From positions 2,294,001 through 2,358,000 of the forward strand of contig NZ_CP056047.1 of NCBI RefSeq assembly GCF_021559775.1: a DNA stretch of 64,000 bases, given 5' to 3'. Below the pieces are notes generated by a model. The model was not told the DNA's origin. It searched no databases and saw nothing but the letters and a program-made list of their open reading frames with translations. The translations under genes were made by a program, and so were the position numbers. Below are positions 38,148-48,200 of the stretch, piece after piece. The stretch comes from Gillisella vitis (lineage in GTDB: Bacteria > Pseudomonadota > Alphaproteobacteria > Rhizobiales > Rhizobiaceae). The first letter of the stretch is position 1, and each line of letters starts with the position of its first letter.

Positions 38148-38330
38148 CGAACATTCCTTTCCGCTGTTGCGGACCGTTTCCGGTCCCCTTTCGCAAGGTA
38201 GTAATCCACCTTGACTGAATGTGTTTCACCGGCAGCCACGCGGCGTGGCTACCGTTATTATCGTACAACGCCTGCGGGCGATGATGCTGAGCATCTTCAA
38301 ACCCGTGAGACTTCGAGCATGATAATTCGT

Positions 38331-38498
38331 TTACTTGAAGGCATCCTTGGCCTTGCCAACGGTGGACTGAATCTTGCCAGCGGCCTTGTCCATCTTGCCT
38401 TCGGCTTCGAGCTTCTTGCTGCCCGTTACCTTGCCGACGGCTTCCTTGACGCTGCCCTTGGCTTCCTTGGCGGCACCTTCGATGCGATTCTTGTCCAT
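38331..38498 (-). CDS. CsbD-family stress protein
   Basis: A 55-residue hydrophilic protein MDKNRIEGAAKEAKGSVKEA..., with repeated Lys/Ala/Gly helices typical of CsbD. Members are general stress proteins without a defined activity. AAGGAC lies 7 nt before this ATG; the longer frame from 38585 lacks support. Confidence 0.9.
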   Translation of the reverse strand: MDKNRIEGAAKEAKGSVKEAVGKVTGSKKLEAEGKMDKAAGKIQSTVGKAKDAFK

Positions 38499-39088
38499 AG
38501 TTTTCGTCCTTCTCTTGATTAAGGAAGACCGTTGTTGGTGTTCCGGCAGTGAAACGTGCGGCCGGAAAAATTGTTCACCAGTCATTAAAAGAAATTGAAA
38601 TTGTTTGGCTCGCTATAGGCGGGTAAAATAGTACAGATCCTACCGTTGGATGCAGACATATTTATTCAATGTACAAGTTGAGTTCGAACATAACCATAGG
38701 GAAAGCGGCGATCTCTTACAGATTATATCTTGAATGAAGAAGGAAGGATTGCGGATCAAATCCAAAACTTGAAAGCTATGATCGCGGCCACATGCAGAAT
38801 ACCGGGTAATTCCCGGAACCAATTGCGATTTAATGAGAAAATTATCTATTATTTTCAATAGATTAAAATCGTCTTATGGGGCTTGCAAAATGCATGAGGC
38901 CATAAGCGCAGGACGGTTCTCCCGGCAGGAATTGCTTGCACTTGTTTTAACATTTTTTGCTTTAAAATGTTTTTCCAAGTGTAAATTTCAAATTTTTATC
39001 ATTTTATACGTTTGAAAGAATACGAAATATTTTTTTAATAATTGCTCTCTTAATATAATATTGATCTACTGCAAGAGAAAACCAGACC
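38499..39088. other. Non-coding gap before the diguanylate cyclase
   Basis: About 590 bp, AT-rich in its right half. I see only short unconvincing frames and a small CCGGGTAATTCCCGG palindrome near 38801. The promoters of the CsbD gene and the cyclase should lie here. Confidence 0.5.
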
Positions 39089-40969
39089 ATGAATGTCATG
39101 CATATCGCATCGAAAAATCCCGCCCAACATCTGGTTATCGCGGGTGGACTTGCAATATTTCTGGCATTGACGATCTGGTCCGAGGTTGCAAACTGGACGG
39201 CCCAGGTGTCGCGGATGAATTCTTATCTCGCGCAAACGGCAAGAGCGATTGCCCAGCATACGGACGATGTGATCGAAGTGGCCAAGCAACCGCTGGCTGG
39301 TCTGGTCTTCGAAGTGCAGGAAAACAACAGCAAAAGCGTTTTGCAGAGCCTGGACCTGGTTCGCAGGATGCGTGAGCTTATCAAGACGTCACCCTATTTG
39401 CGCAGTTTGGCCTATATCGGCCCAGATGGTCGGCTGATTGAGTCGACCTCCGATCCGTTTTCATCGGGTCTCGATCTTTCCAGCCGCAGCTATTTCAAGA
39501 TCCATCAAACATCCACGGAGTTGCAACCATTTGTCGATGGACCCTATCAAAGTCCGTCGGTCAAAGACTGGTTCATTACCCTGTCCCAGCGGATGAATGA
39601 TGATCGGGGGCAATTTGCCGGCATCATGGTGGCGACCATTGATGTCGAAAGCTTCATCCGGTTTTTCCGGAGTTTCAACATGCTGGACAACGGTGCCTTC
39701 GCGATGATGGATGGCGCCGGGCGGGTTCTGGTGCGTGCGCCCCTGGATGCGACGGCCATGGGCACCAGCATCGCCGATTCAGCTTTGTACCGAAACGCTA
39801 TTTCGACAAGCAACATTGGAAATTTTCAATATACATCGCGATTTGACGGCATATTGAGAACCTCTGGCTATTATAAAAGCAGCAATACACAGATCACCGT
39901 ACTTGTCGCTGTCTCCAAAAAAGCTATTCTTTGGTATTGGATAGACATCAGCAAACCCCGATGGATCTGTTTTATCGTCGCATTGATGGTCGCATGCGCG
40001 TTGGGCATCCGCTTGAGACGGCAATGGGCATTGAAGCGCCGCGACGAGATGATTATTGCCGCACGGGAAGCGGAGTTTCGCCTGATTGCCAATGCCTCAT
40101 CCGACTTGATCGAAAAACTGGATGACAACGGTATCCGCGAATATGTTTCCGCAGCCGCCAAATCTGTTCTCGGCGTGGAGGCCGATACGATTGTCGGACG
40201 CAGCGTGTTGGACGAATACGATGCCGAGGCCCGGCAATACTGGTCAGAGGCGCTCGCCAACATTGCCGCCGGTTCATCAATCGAACGGCTTGTGTTCCCG
40301 AGGATTAAAAAAACCGGTGAGATCGCCTGGCTGGAAACCGTGATAACCCGGGTTCGCAGCTTCGATATCAGCAGCGGCATGGTTGCCGTAACCAGGGACG
40401 TTACAAGTCAAAGGCTTTTGCAAGAAGAGCTGGATCGGCTTGCCAACACGGATGAATTGACGCAGCTTTCCAACAAACGTCACTTCAACAGGCAGCTGAA
40501 AAGTCTTTCCGCCGAGGCACGGACGGTGGGCACTCCCCTGTCACTGCTTGTCGTTGATGTCGATAAATTCAAGCTGTTCAACGATACCTATGGTCATCTG
40601 CCGGGTGATAATTGCCTGCGGAAAATTTCGACGGAAATTGCCGCTGCAATCCGTCCCGGAACCGATCTTGCCGCGCGCTACGGTGGAGAGGAAATCGTCA
40701 TCCTGCTGCCGGGAAAAACCGCAAGCCAGGCACACCAAGTGGGCGAGGAGATCCGCCAACGGATCGCCGCCCTGGAGATAATCCACCAGAAAAACCTGCC
40801 CTGGGGTCATGTGACCGTCAGCATCGGCGTGGCGGAACAATCACCTGCGCATGATGAAACAGATGAAGCTCTGTTTGTGAAAGCCGATAAATGCCTCTAC
40901 ACGGCCAAAAACTCCGGTCGCAATAAAGTCGTCTCTTTCGATGAGAATTTGTCAGCCGCGGCGGCCTGA
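39089..40969 (+). CDS. Membrane diguanylate cyclase (dCache-PAS-GGDEF)
   Basis: A 626-residue protein predicted to make c-di-GMP. TM1 is about residues 15-34, a periplasmic dCache-like sensor spans about 40-275 (YIGPDGRLIESTSDPF, LDLSSRSYFKIHQ), and TM2 is about 285-305. A PAS domain (LIANASSDLIEKLDDNGIRE) leads to the GGDEF domain from about 445. The signature is RYGGEEIVILLP, i.e. GGEEI rather than GGDEF/GGEEF. The inhibitory RxxD position reads PGTD, so a product-feedback I-site is probably missing. No EAL domain is present. Confidence 0.92.
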   Translation: MNVMHIASKNPAQHLVIAGGLAIFLALTIWSEVANWTAQVSRMNSYLAQTARAIAQHTDDVIEVAKQPLAGLVFEVQENNSKSVLQSLDLVRRMRELIKTSPYLRSLAYIGPDGRLIESTSDPFSSGLDLSSRSYFKIHQTSTELQPFVDGPYQSPSVKDWFITLSQRMNDDRGQFAGIMVATIDVESFIRFFRSFNMLDNGAFAMMDGAGRVLVRAPLDATAMGTSIADSALYRNAISTSNIGNFQYTSRFDGILRTSGYYKSSNTQITVLVAVSKKAILWYWIDISKPRWICFIVALMVACALGIRLRRQWALKRRDEMIIAAREAEFRLIANASSDLIEKLDDNGIREYVSAAAKSVLGVEADTIVGRSVLDEYDAEARQYWSEALANIAAGSSIERLVFPRIKKTGEIAWLETVITRVRSFDISSGMVAVTRDVTSQRLLQEELDRLANTDELTQLSNKRHFNRQLKSLSAEARTVGTPLSLLVVDVDKFKLFNDTYGHLPGDNCLRKISTEIAAAIRPGTDLAARYGGEEIVILLPGKTASQAHQVGEEIRQRIAALEIIHQKNLPWGHVTVSIGVAEQSPAHDETDEALFVKADKCLYTAKNSGRNKVVSFDENLSAAAA

Positions 40970-41073
40970 GGCTGTCGCGACTCATTTTCAATATCTCGGC
41001 CCTCTGATGTATGTGAGGTATTCATGCCGAGGATGCGTGAGCACTTCCATAGCTGTTTCGGTTATTGTCCCTG

Positions 41074-41994
41074 TTACCATTCAGGCTTGTGATGGGCGTG
41101 CCAGTGCTTGGCAATATCAAGGCGAGTCGGCGTCCAGACCTTGTCATGGGACAGCACGTAATCCAGAAAGCGCTTCAGCGCCGCCGCCCGGCCCGGACGG
41201 CCAACCAGTCGGCAATGCAGGCCGACGGACATCATTTTCGGCGCGCCCTCTGCGCCTTCCTGATAGAGCGTGTCGAAGGCATCCTTCAGATAGGTGAAAA
41301 ACTGGTCGCCGGTGTTGAAGCCCTGCGGCGTGGCAAACCGCATGTCATTGGTTTCCAGCGTATAGGGAATGATCAGAAACGGTTTGCCATTCAGATCAGG
41401 CACCCAGAAAGGCAGGTCATCGGAATAATTGTCGGAGGAATAGAGAAAACCGCCCTCCTCCATCACCAGCCGCAGCGTGTTGTCGGAAGGCTTGCCCTGA
41501 TACATGCCATAGGGGCGCTCCCCCGCCACCTCGGTATGCAGGCGCACCGCTTCCAGAATGTGCTGGCGTTCAATCTCCTCGGGGAAATCCTTATATTCCA
41601 GCCAGCGATAGCCATGGCTGGCGATTTCCCACCCCGCCTCCTTCATCGCCGCCACCGCGTCCGGGTTGCGGGCCATGGCCAGCGTGACGCCATACACCGT
41701 CACCGGTATATTGAGGGCCGTAAACATCCGGTGCAACCGCCAGAAACCAGCACGCGACCCATATTCATAGATGGATTCCATGTTCAGGTTGCGCTGGCCG
41801 GGCCATGCCGCCGCACCAACGATTTCCGACAGCAGATTTTCGGAGGCCGGGTCGCCGTCGAGAATGCAACTCTCCCCACCTTCCTCATAATTGATGACGA
41901 ACTGCACCGCCACACGCGCCTCTCCCGGCCAGCGGGGATAAGGGGTACGGCGACCATAGCCGATGAGATCGCGGGGGTAAGTTTCAGTCTTCAT
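41074..41994 (-). CDS. puuE: Cofactor-light allantoinase PuuE
   Basis: A 306-residue NodB-fold hydrolase converting allantoin to allantoate. It begins TYPRDLIGYGRRTPYPRWPG and includes AVQFVINYEEGGE, EIASHGYRWLEYKDFPEE and DDLPFWV, all typical of PuuE. GAAGG about 8 nt before the ATG at 41994 decides the start over one at 42021. It follows the DUF1045 gene by 81 bp, likely the same operon. Confidence 0.94.
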   Translation of the reverse strand: MKTETYPRDLIGYGRRTPYPRWPGEARVAVQFVINYEEGGESCILDGDPASENLLSEIVGAAAWPGQRNLNMESIYEYGSRAGFWRLHRMFTALNIPVTVYGVTLAMARNPDAVAAMKEAGWEIASHGYRWLEYKDFPEEIERQHILEAVRLHTEVAGERPYGMYQGKPSDNTLRLVMEEGGFLYSSDNYSDDLPFWVPDLNGKPFLIIPYTLETNDMRFATPQGFNTGDQFFTYLKDAFDTLYQEGAEGAPKMMSVGLHCRLVGRPGRAAALKRFLDYVLSHDKVWTPTRLDIAKHWHAHHKPEW

Positions 41995-42075
41995 AGCTGC
42001 TACCTTCTGGTCTTGTGACAAGAAACGGTAAGCAACCCTGCCCTTTTTGTCGAGAGGGCATACAGCATCGTGAGA

Positions 42076-42783
42076 TCAGGCGATCTTGCGCGCCGAGACC
42101 CGCCCCATCGGATGCAGCGAATGTACCACCAGAGGTGCACCCGGCTCGCGCTCGATAAACAGCGCCAGATTGGCAAACACGACAGGGTTTTGCAGCAGCG
42201 GCGCGAAATAGTGAGTCGCCGCCTGATGCAGGCGATCGCGGTGGCTGAGCGGCAAAGGCCCGGTCAGGGGCATGTAGAAACGGTATTCATCCAGCACATG
42301 CGGATCACCCCAGCGGTAGAGATTTGCAAATTGCGGCGCGCTGAGCCGTTCGGGCGCCATGCGTTCAATTTCGGCATCGCTGAGCGGCGCGCGGAACCGG
42401 TCGAAATTCTGTACCACCAGCGCCGCCACCCGGTCTAACTGGTTGGACGGATGTGTCAAAGTCAGACCGCAGAAATCACCGAGCTTCGCCACTTCCAGTC
42501 CCGGCAGTGCGAAAGGTTCGACAATGCCGGCGAAATGCATCAGTTCACGCAGCAACTGGGCTTCGCTGACCTCAGGATGTAAGGCAAACGGCGCTTTCAG
42601 GCAGCCATGGAACCCATTTCGACGCGGCAAGGCCGTATGAAAGGCAATCTCGTGCAGGCCAAGCCCTGCCAGCCCCGGATGTTCGACCGGCTCATCGGAA
42701 TAGACATTGCGTCCCAGCCAGCTGGCGGCTGCAAGCGACAGCGGGTCACGCGCAGAGGGTGTATAGCAAATTGAATATCGCAT
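42076..42783 (-). CDS. DUF1045 family protein (2H phosphoesterase-like)
   Basis: A 235-residue protein starting MRYSICYTPSARDPLSLAAASWLGRN with RRNGFHGCLKAPFAL and YRWGDPHVLDEYRFYMPLTG, the DUF1045 pattern. The family is thought to be related to two-histidine phosphodiesterases and is often found beside phosphonate or purine genes. Its location upstream of puuE suggests a link to purine metabolism, but no activity can be assigned. Confidence 0.85.
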   Translation of the reverse strand: MRYSICYTPSARDPLSLAAASWLGRNVYSDEPVEHPGLAGLGLHEIAFHTALPRRNGFHGCLKAPFALHPEVSEAQLLRELMHFAGIVEPFALPGLEVAKLGDFCGLTLTHPSNQLDRVAALVVQNFDRFRAPLSDAEIERMAPERLSAPQFANLYRWGDPHVLDEYRFYMPLTGPLPLSHRDRLHQAATHYFAPLLQNPVVFANLALFIEREPGAPLVVHSLHPMGRVSARKIA

Positions 42784-43184
42784 GCGGGTGACCTCCGGCA
42801 GCGACGAGCGTCTGCAAAGACGCGCCAGGAACGCTGCAAATCTTATAATGACTGCATTACGGCATGCTCGACCAAACTGATCCTGTCACACGCATCCTTA
42901 AACCCGATGGATTTGTAGATTTATGCAACGCATTCAAATCGGTACAACGCCTTGCCTGCATTCTGCCAAACGCATGGCGCTGTCATGCAAAACAATCGAA
43001 TCGACCATGACCGATAGCCCGCATGCGCAGTCAGATAGGGGATTTGCATGACACTATGACGAAAGTGACCGAGCATCAGGTTCACTTTTTACGCGAGATC
43101 ACAGGAGGGTGATGAGAAGCGACCTCGGATTACGCAAGGCTCGACGCTTGAAATATTTTTAAAAGCAATATCAAGGCCGGTTTA
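42784..43184. other. Intergenic region after the FAD oxidase gene
   Basis: 401 bp between the DUF1045 start and the FAD oxidase stop. I find no supported gene and no strong hairpin. The promoter of DUF1045-puuE should be in its left part. Confidence 0.45.
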
Positions 43185-44438
43185 TCAACCGACCGGGTTT
43201 TCCAACGGTGGTTCCAAGGCTTTATCAGCAATACGGGAGGCGATCTGCAGATGATGGGCAAGCGTGAAACCATCAGGCATATCCGTCTCGCCACCGAAAA
43301 TCGGCTGTAACGCCTGCTGCGCCAAGCTATGCGCCAGCCCGAAACTGATCTTGAAGCCACCGGTCAGCGCAATCAGCCTGGGATGATCGGGATGCGGCCC
43401 CACCATGGGATCCCGGTCTATCGACTTGGGCCGCAGTCCGGCCCAGCGCTCCACCACCGGGGCATCCCCCAGCATCGGCACCAGCCGGCGGGCCTTGGCA
43501 ATCAGGGTTTCAAGCTGGTCGTCGGTGGTCAGGGGCGCATCCCAGCGATTTTCGCTGGTGCTGCCAATCGCCACATGCCCACCTTCATGCGGCACGGCAT
43601 AGACGCCATCCAGATAGACCAGCGGCAGCGCAGGATCGACATCGGCCTTCAGCAATGCCGCCTGCCCTTTGACCGCCATGCCGAGCGGCAGCACTCCGAT
43701 CGGGCTAAAACCGTCCAGCAGTGGAAAACTCCCCACACCGGCTGAAACGATCACATGGCCGAAGGCAATCCGGCTTGTATCCGCCAAGTCTGCCCATTGC
43801 TGGACCGGATCGATGGCCCTGACTGCCACCCCCTCAATGATCCGGCAATGCGGTGATGCGACAAGGCCCGCCTTCAGTGCGGCCGTCAAACCGCGCGGCG
43901 ACACCCGCGCCGCCAGCGTGTCATGCACCAGACCGGCTTGCGTGACAGCACGATCCGGCCAGCCATCACCAGCCGGGGAATGATCGATAACCTTCCAGGC
44001 AAATTGCCGGTCACCGGTTTTCCAGGCGGTTTCGGCGTCTTTTTCGTGCCGTTTGGCAATCACCCGCAGATGTGGCTTGGGCAAGGGCATCAGCCGCCCG
44101 GACCGCCGATAGCCCACAGCAATACCGGTCTCTGCCTCAAGCTGCGCCGCTTCCGTCTCCAGTGCTAGCAGCGCATCGAACTGAAACTGCTTCTTGCGAT
44201 CCCATTTGTCCGGCATATAGGGCATGAGTGCGCCCAGCAGCCCGCCACTGGCACCACCCGCTACCCGACCGCCATCGACCAGAACCACATTCAGCCCAGC
44301 CAGAACCGCAAAGCGCGCCGCCCAAAGGCCCATGATGCCGCCGCCGACCACCAACAGATCTGCCGCGAGGCTATGGGACGCGCCTTTTGGGGACAAGAGT
44401 TGACCGGAGACCGAAGCCGTCCTATCGCCTGTCTTCAT
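43185..44438 (-). CDS. DAO-family FAD-dependent oxidoreductase
   Basis: A 417-residue flavoprotein with the dinucleotide motif LLVVGGGIMGLWAARFAVLAG, VDGGRVAGGASGGLLGALMPY, and the C-terminal FAD contact PHPDHPRLIALTGGFKISFGLA, as in the D-amino acid oxidase/MnmC oxidase fold. The ATG at 44438 has a GGAG 7-8 nt upstream; frames up to 44492 exist. The start codon overlaps that of mnmD on the other strand. In gamma-proteobacteria MnmC fuses a methyltransferase like MnmD to such an oxidase, so this may supply the oxidase half for tRNA wobble uridine modification, unproven. Confidence 0.82.
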   Translation of the reverse strand: MKTGDRTASVSGQLLSPKGASHSLAADLLVVGGGIMGLWAARFAVLAGLNVVLVDGGRVAGGASGGLLGALMPYMPDKWDRKKQFQFDALLALETEAAQLEAETGIAVGYRRSGRLMPLPKPHLRVIAKRHEKDAETAWKTGDRQFAWKVIDHSPAGDGWPDRAVTQAGLVHDTLAARVSPRGLTAALKAGLVASPHCRIIEGVAVRAIDPVQQWADLADTSRIAFGHVIVSAGVGSFPLLDGFSPIGVLPLGMAVKGQAALLKADVDPALPLVYLDGVYAVPHEGGHVAIGSTSENRWDAPLTTDDQLETLIAKARRLVPMLGDAPVVERWAGLRPKSIDRDPMVGPHPDHPRLIALTGGFKISFGLAHSLAQQALQPIFGGETDMPDGFTLAHHLQIASRIADKALEPPLENPVG

Positions 44439-45180
44439 GACCCACTCCACTTCCAATCCCGATCCGATGCCTGACGCCGAAACGGCACACACCCAGCCTC
44501 TCAGCTGGCAGGACGGCGATATGCCCTATTCCACCGCCTTTGGCGACCATTTTTACTGCCAGACCGATGGCCGCCTGGAATGCGGCCATGTTTTCCTCGA
44601 AGGCAATGCGTTGCCGCAGCGCTGGATCGGCGCGTCTTCTTTTCGCATCGGCGAGCTGGGTTTCGGCACCGGGCTAAACGCGATGGAAACCTGGCGTCAA
44701 TGGCAGGCGACGCGCATGCCGAGCGGACATCTGACCTTCATATCCTTTGAGCTTTATCCGATGGCGCGCGCCGATATCGACCGCGCCCTGTCGCGCTGGC
44801 CGCAAATCGATGCAGAGCGGCAAGGCTTGCTGGCGCTGTGGCCGGATGAGCCGCAAGGTCAAGTCCAGCTCGACCTCGACGCTCAGACCCGGCTGATCGT
44901 GGTCTGCGGCGATGCGCTGGCCTCGCTGCAAGCCTGGTCCGAACCATTCGACGCCTGGTATCTCGATGGTTTTGCCCCATCCCGCAACAGCGCCATGTGG
45001 TCGCTGGAGCTGATGACGCGGCTCTATGAGCTGACAACGCCCGGTGGCCGCTTCGCCACCTATGCCGCCGCCGGTTTCGTACGCCGCAACCTTATCGCCG
45101 CAGGTTTCACCGTGGAGCGCCGCCCGGGCTTTGCCGGCAAACGAGAAATGCTATGCGGGACGAAGACGAAGCCGTCGTGA
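44437..45180 (+). CDS. mnmD: tRNA mnm5(s2)U34 methyltransferase MnmD
   Basis: A 247-residue SAM-dependent methyltransferase (DUF752). The family start LSWQDGDMPYSTAFGDHFY is followed by the SAM loop IGELGFGTGLNAMETW, ISFELYP and the substrate-loop motif AWYLDGFAPSRNSAMWS (DGFAP). It corresponds to the N-terminal half of E. coli MnmC and would methylate nm5U34 of certain tRNAs. The ATG at 44437 overlaps the divergent oxidase start; an internal ATG at 44467 is possible, and neither has a clear ribosome binding site. Confidence 0.9.
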   Translation: MTHSTSNPDPMPDAETAHTQPLSWQDGDMPYSTAFGDHFYCQTDGRLECGHVFLEGNALPQRWIGASSFRIGELGFGTGLNAMETWRQWQATRMPSGHLTFISFELYPMARADIDRALSRWPQIDAERQGLLALWPDEPQGQVQLDLDAQTRLIVVCGDALASLQAWSEPFDAWYLDGFAPSRNSAMWSLELMTRLYELTTPGGRFATYAAAGFVRRNLIAAGFTVERRPGFAGKREMLCGTKTKPS

Positions 45181-45218
45181 TCTCAGATACGCTGTCATCG
45201 ACCGGATCGGCCCCACGG

Positions 45219-48200
45219 TTACAGTGCCGTCTGCCTCGCACCGAGATCCTCTGTCATCACCTGTGGCTGCGTCACCGCTGCGGCGCCCCCTAACCAATAG
45301 GCAATGCAGTCCTGGAGACGGTCGGGACTGACAGGCTTGAGCACGAGATCATCAAGACCGGCTTTATGGCAGGCCGCCTTGTCATAGGTGGAAAGATCGC
45401 CCGCAAGACCGATCAGCACGGTCGGCGCGGTCTGTGGCTGTTGGCTTTCCTCGGCACGGATCTGCCTGACCATATCGAGCACCCGCGCCCGATCCTCAAC
45501 GAGATCGATCAGCATCATGCCCGGCTGCCATTGGCGCCAGAGGGCAAGCGCCTCGCTTTCCCCCTCCACGCAGGCATGGCCAACCCCCAGCGCTTGCAAG
45601 GCCTGATGGAAAAAATGACGCTCCGCTTCACCGGCATCCAGCACCAGCAGATCGATCTGCTCCTGCTGCATCACACCCGACGACATCAGAGCCACTTGCT
45701 CTCCGTCCGAGATCACAGGCGCCTCAGCCTCCGGTTCCGCCCTCAACCCGGAGACAGCGCCGCGCCGCGTGCCGCGCAACACATCGATGACAACATTGCG
45801 CAGCAGGTTTTCACCCACCGGCTTAGTAAGCTGCGCTTGAATATTCAGCCCATCGGCCATTCTGTCGAGATTGAAGGGCGCATCCGCCGCCAGCAGGATG
45901 ATCGACAGCGGATCGAACCGTCGATCACCGCGGATCTTGCGCACCAGATCCAGCCCGCCGCCGCTGCGCCGGCAGCAATCGATCACAACCACCTCAATCG
46001 GGCTTTTCTGGCTCTCGGCCTGTTCCAGCACGGCCAGCGCCAGCGCCGGATCGTTAACCGCCACGCCATCGAAGCCCCAACGGCAAAGCTGGTCATTGAG
46101 AATGCCGCAGCTGATATCATTGCTTTCAAAACCCAGGACCCGGGCACCGCGCAGATGAAAGCCAGCAAGGCTCGGCAGTTTTTCAGCCGCCATTGCAAAG
46201 GGCAGATTGACAGTCACGGTGGCACCTCGACCGGGCGCGCTTTCCACCCCGATCGTCCCGCCAAACAGATCGACAAGCCCACCGGCAATCGAAAATCCGA
46301 GACCCGCCCCATCCCGGTGATGCAAAGCCCCGTCATTCATCTGGGAAAACTTGGTAAAGGCCATCAGGCATTGCTCCGGCGTCATGCCATGGCCGGTATC
46401 CTCGATCCGCAGAACCAGCCATGCACGGGCGCGGTCACTCACCTCGGCATTCGTTTCAGAAATAGGATCTCCGTGGCTTTGGAGCGTGACGTCCAGATCC
46501 GGTTCTTCCTGGCGCAAACCGAGATCGACCAGCACATGGCCTCTGTCGGTGGCCCGGATTGCCTCCCCCAACAGATTGGTGAGAATCTGGCGGAACCGAC
46601 CCGCATCGCCCGCCAGCATATGGGTCAGCCTGCCCTGACCGCGCACCAGAATGTCCACATCCTTTTCCGCGGCACGCCCAGCCATCAAGGTCACCACATC
46701 CTCCACCGCCGCCAGCGGATCGAAAGGAGCCGACCGCAAGGACAGGCTCCCGTCATCGATCTTCGAGAAATCGATGATGTCATTGATAATGGTCAGCAGC
46801 GAGCGCCCGGATTTGACGATCACATCGACAAAGGTCTTTTGCCGGGCATCGAGATTGGAAGACAGCAGCAATTCCGTCATGCCCAGCACGCCGCTCATCG
46901 GCGTGCGGATTTCATGGCTCATATTGGCCAGGAACCGAGATTTGGCCTTATCCGCCGCCTCGGCCTGCGCCGCAAGCGTGGTCAGCTCCGCCTCACGCTG
47001 CTTGGCCTCGCTGGCATCGCTGATCACAAACAGCCAGCGGTCCTCGGCGCTGACAATCGCCTCGATACTGCGCCAGGCACCATCGCGCCGTTGCACCACG
47101 ACGCTGGCGGAGGTGTCAGCGGACATCCTTGATCGCATCCGGTCGAGAAACGCCGTTGGATTGTCGCCGAAATCGCCTCGCTCGGCGCAGTAATCGAAAA
47201 GCTGGCGCCAATCCGCCCCTGTGCGCACCAGATGCGGCGACACGTTCAATATTTCCGCCAATTTATCGTTGCGGTAAAGGATACGGTCCGTCTGGATGAC
47301 ACACAGCCCCTGGGCCATGTGTTGGGTAGCCTCTTCCAACAGCTTGCCGACATCCTGCAGCCGGGCACGGGCCTCGTCTATCTCGCGCTCACGCAAGCGC
47401 TGCTCGGTATAGTCAGAGAAAGTCAGCATGATCTGGCCATCGTCCAGCGGCGATGCCGTAATCACGATATGCCGGCGATCCGAAAGCGTCACCTCGGTTT
47501 GCCGCGCCGCCGTCAATGTCCGCAATTCAAGACTATAGGCGGCGATCCGGCTTTCCGGGTCGATGCTATTAGGATCAGTGCTGGCGTCATCGTCGGCGTT
47601 GAGTGGCCAGCCATTGGCATGGGCGTGGCGCAGATAATCCGCGAAACTTGTGCCCGTCATGGCCTGGTCTTCAGGCCAGCACACCATATTGCGTGCCATG
47701 AGGTTGGAAAAACTTAAACTCTGATCGGCATCGAGGATGATCACCCCGACCGGCATGGTGCGCAGAATGGCCTCTATATCGTCGTAGAGCTTTTCGGCAT
47801 GCGCCTTGGCTTCGCGCAATTGTCGTTCGCCGATCTTCAGCAGCGAAACATCCGCCAAAGTCCCGACGATATAAGGCGCGCCATCCTTGGTCTCGATCCG
47901 CTTCAGGCTGGTCAGCAAGGGCACGGTGTCGCCATTGGGCATGATGATCAGCTGTTCGCGCTCCGTCGCACATCCAGTTTCCAGGACCTCGATATTCTCC
48001 TGGCGCAGGGCCTCGCCTTCGGCAGGAAACATCTCGTCTTCGCGCAAGCCATAAAAGCGGGTCCGGTCGCCACCCAGCATTTGTTCATAAGCGGCATTGG
48101 CAAACACCAGCCGCCGGTCGCCATCGCGCAGAAAAACCGGCTCCGGTACATTTTCCAACGCTGCACGGTAAAGAGTACTTTCGCGCTCATAGGTCTGCGC

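Noticed and set aside
45366..47132. A 588-codon plus-strand frame across the hybrid kinase
   Set aside because: Antisense shadow; low-complexity His/Gln/Arg-rich product.
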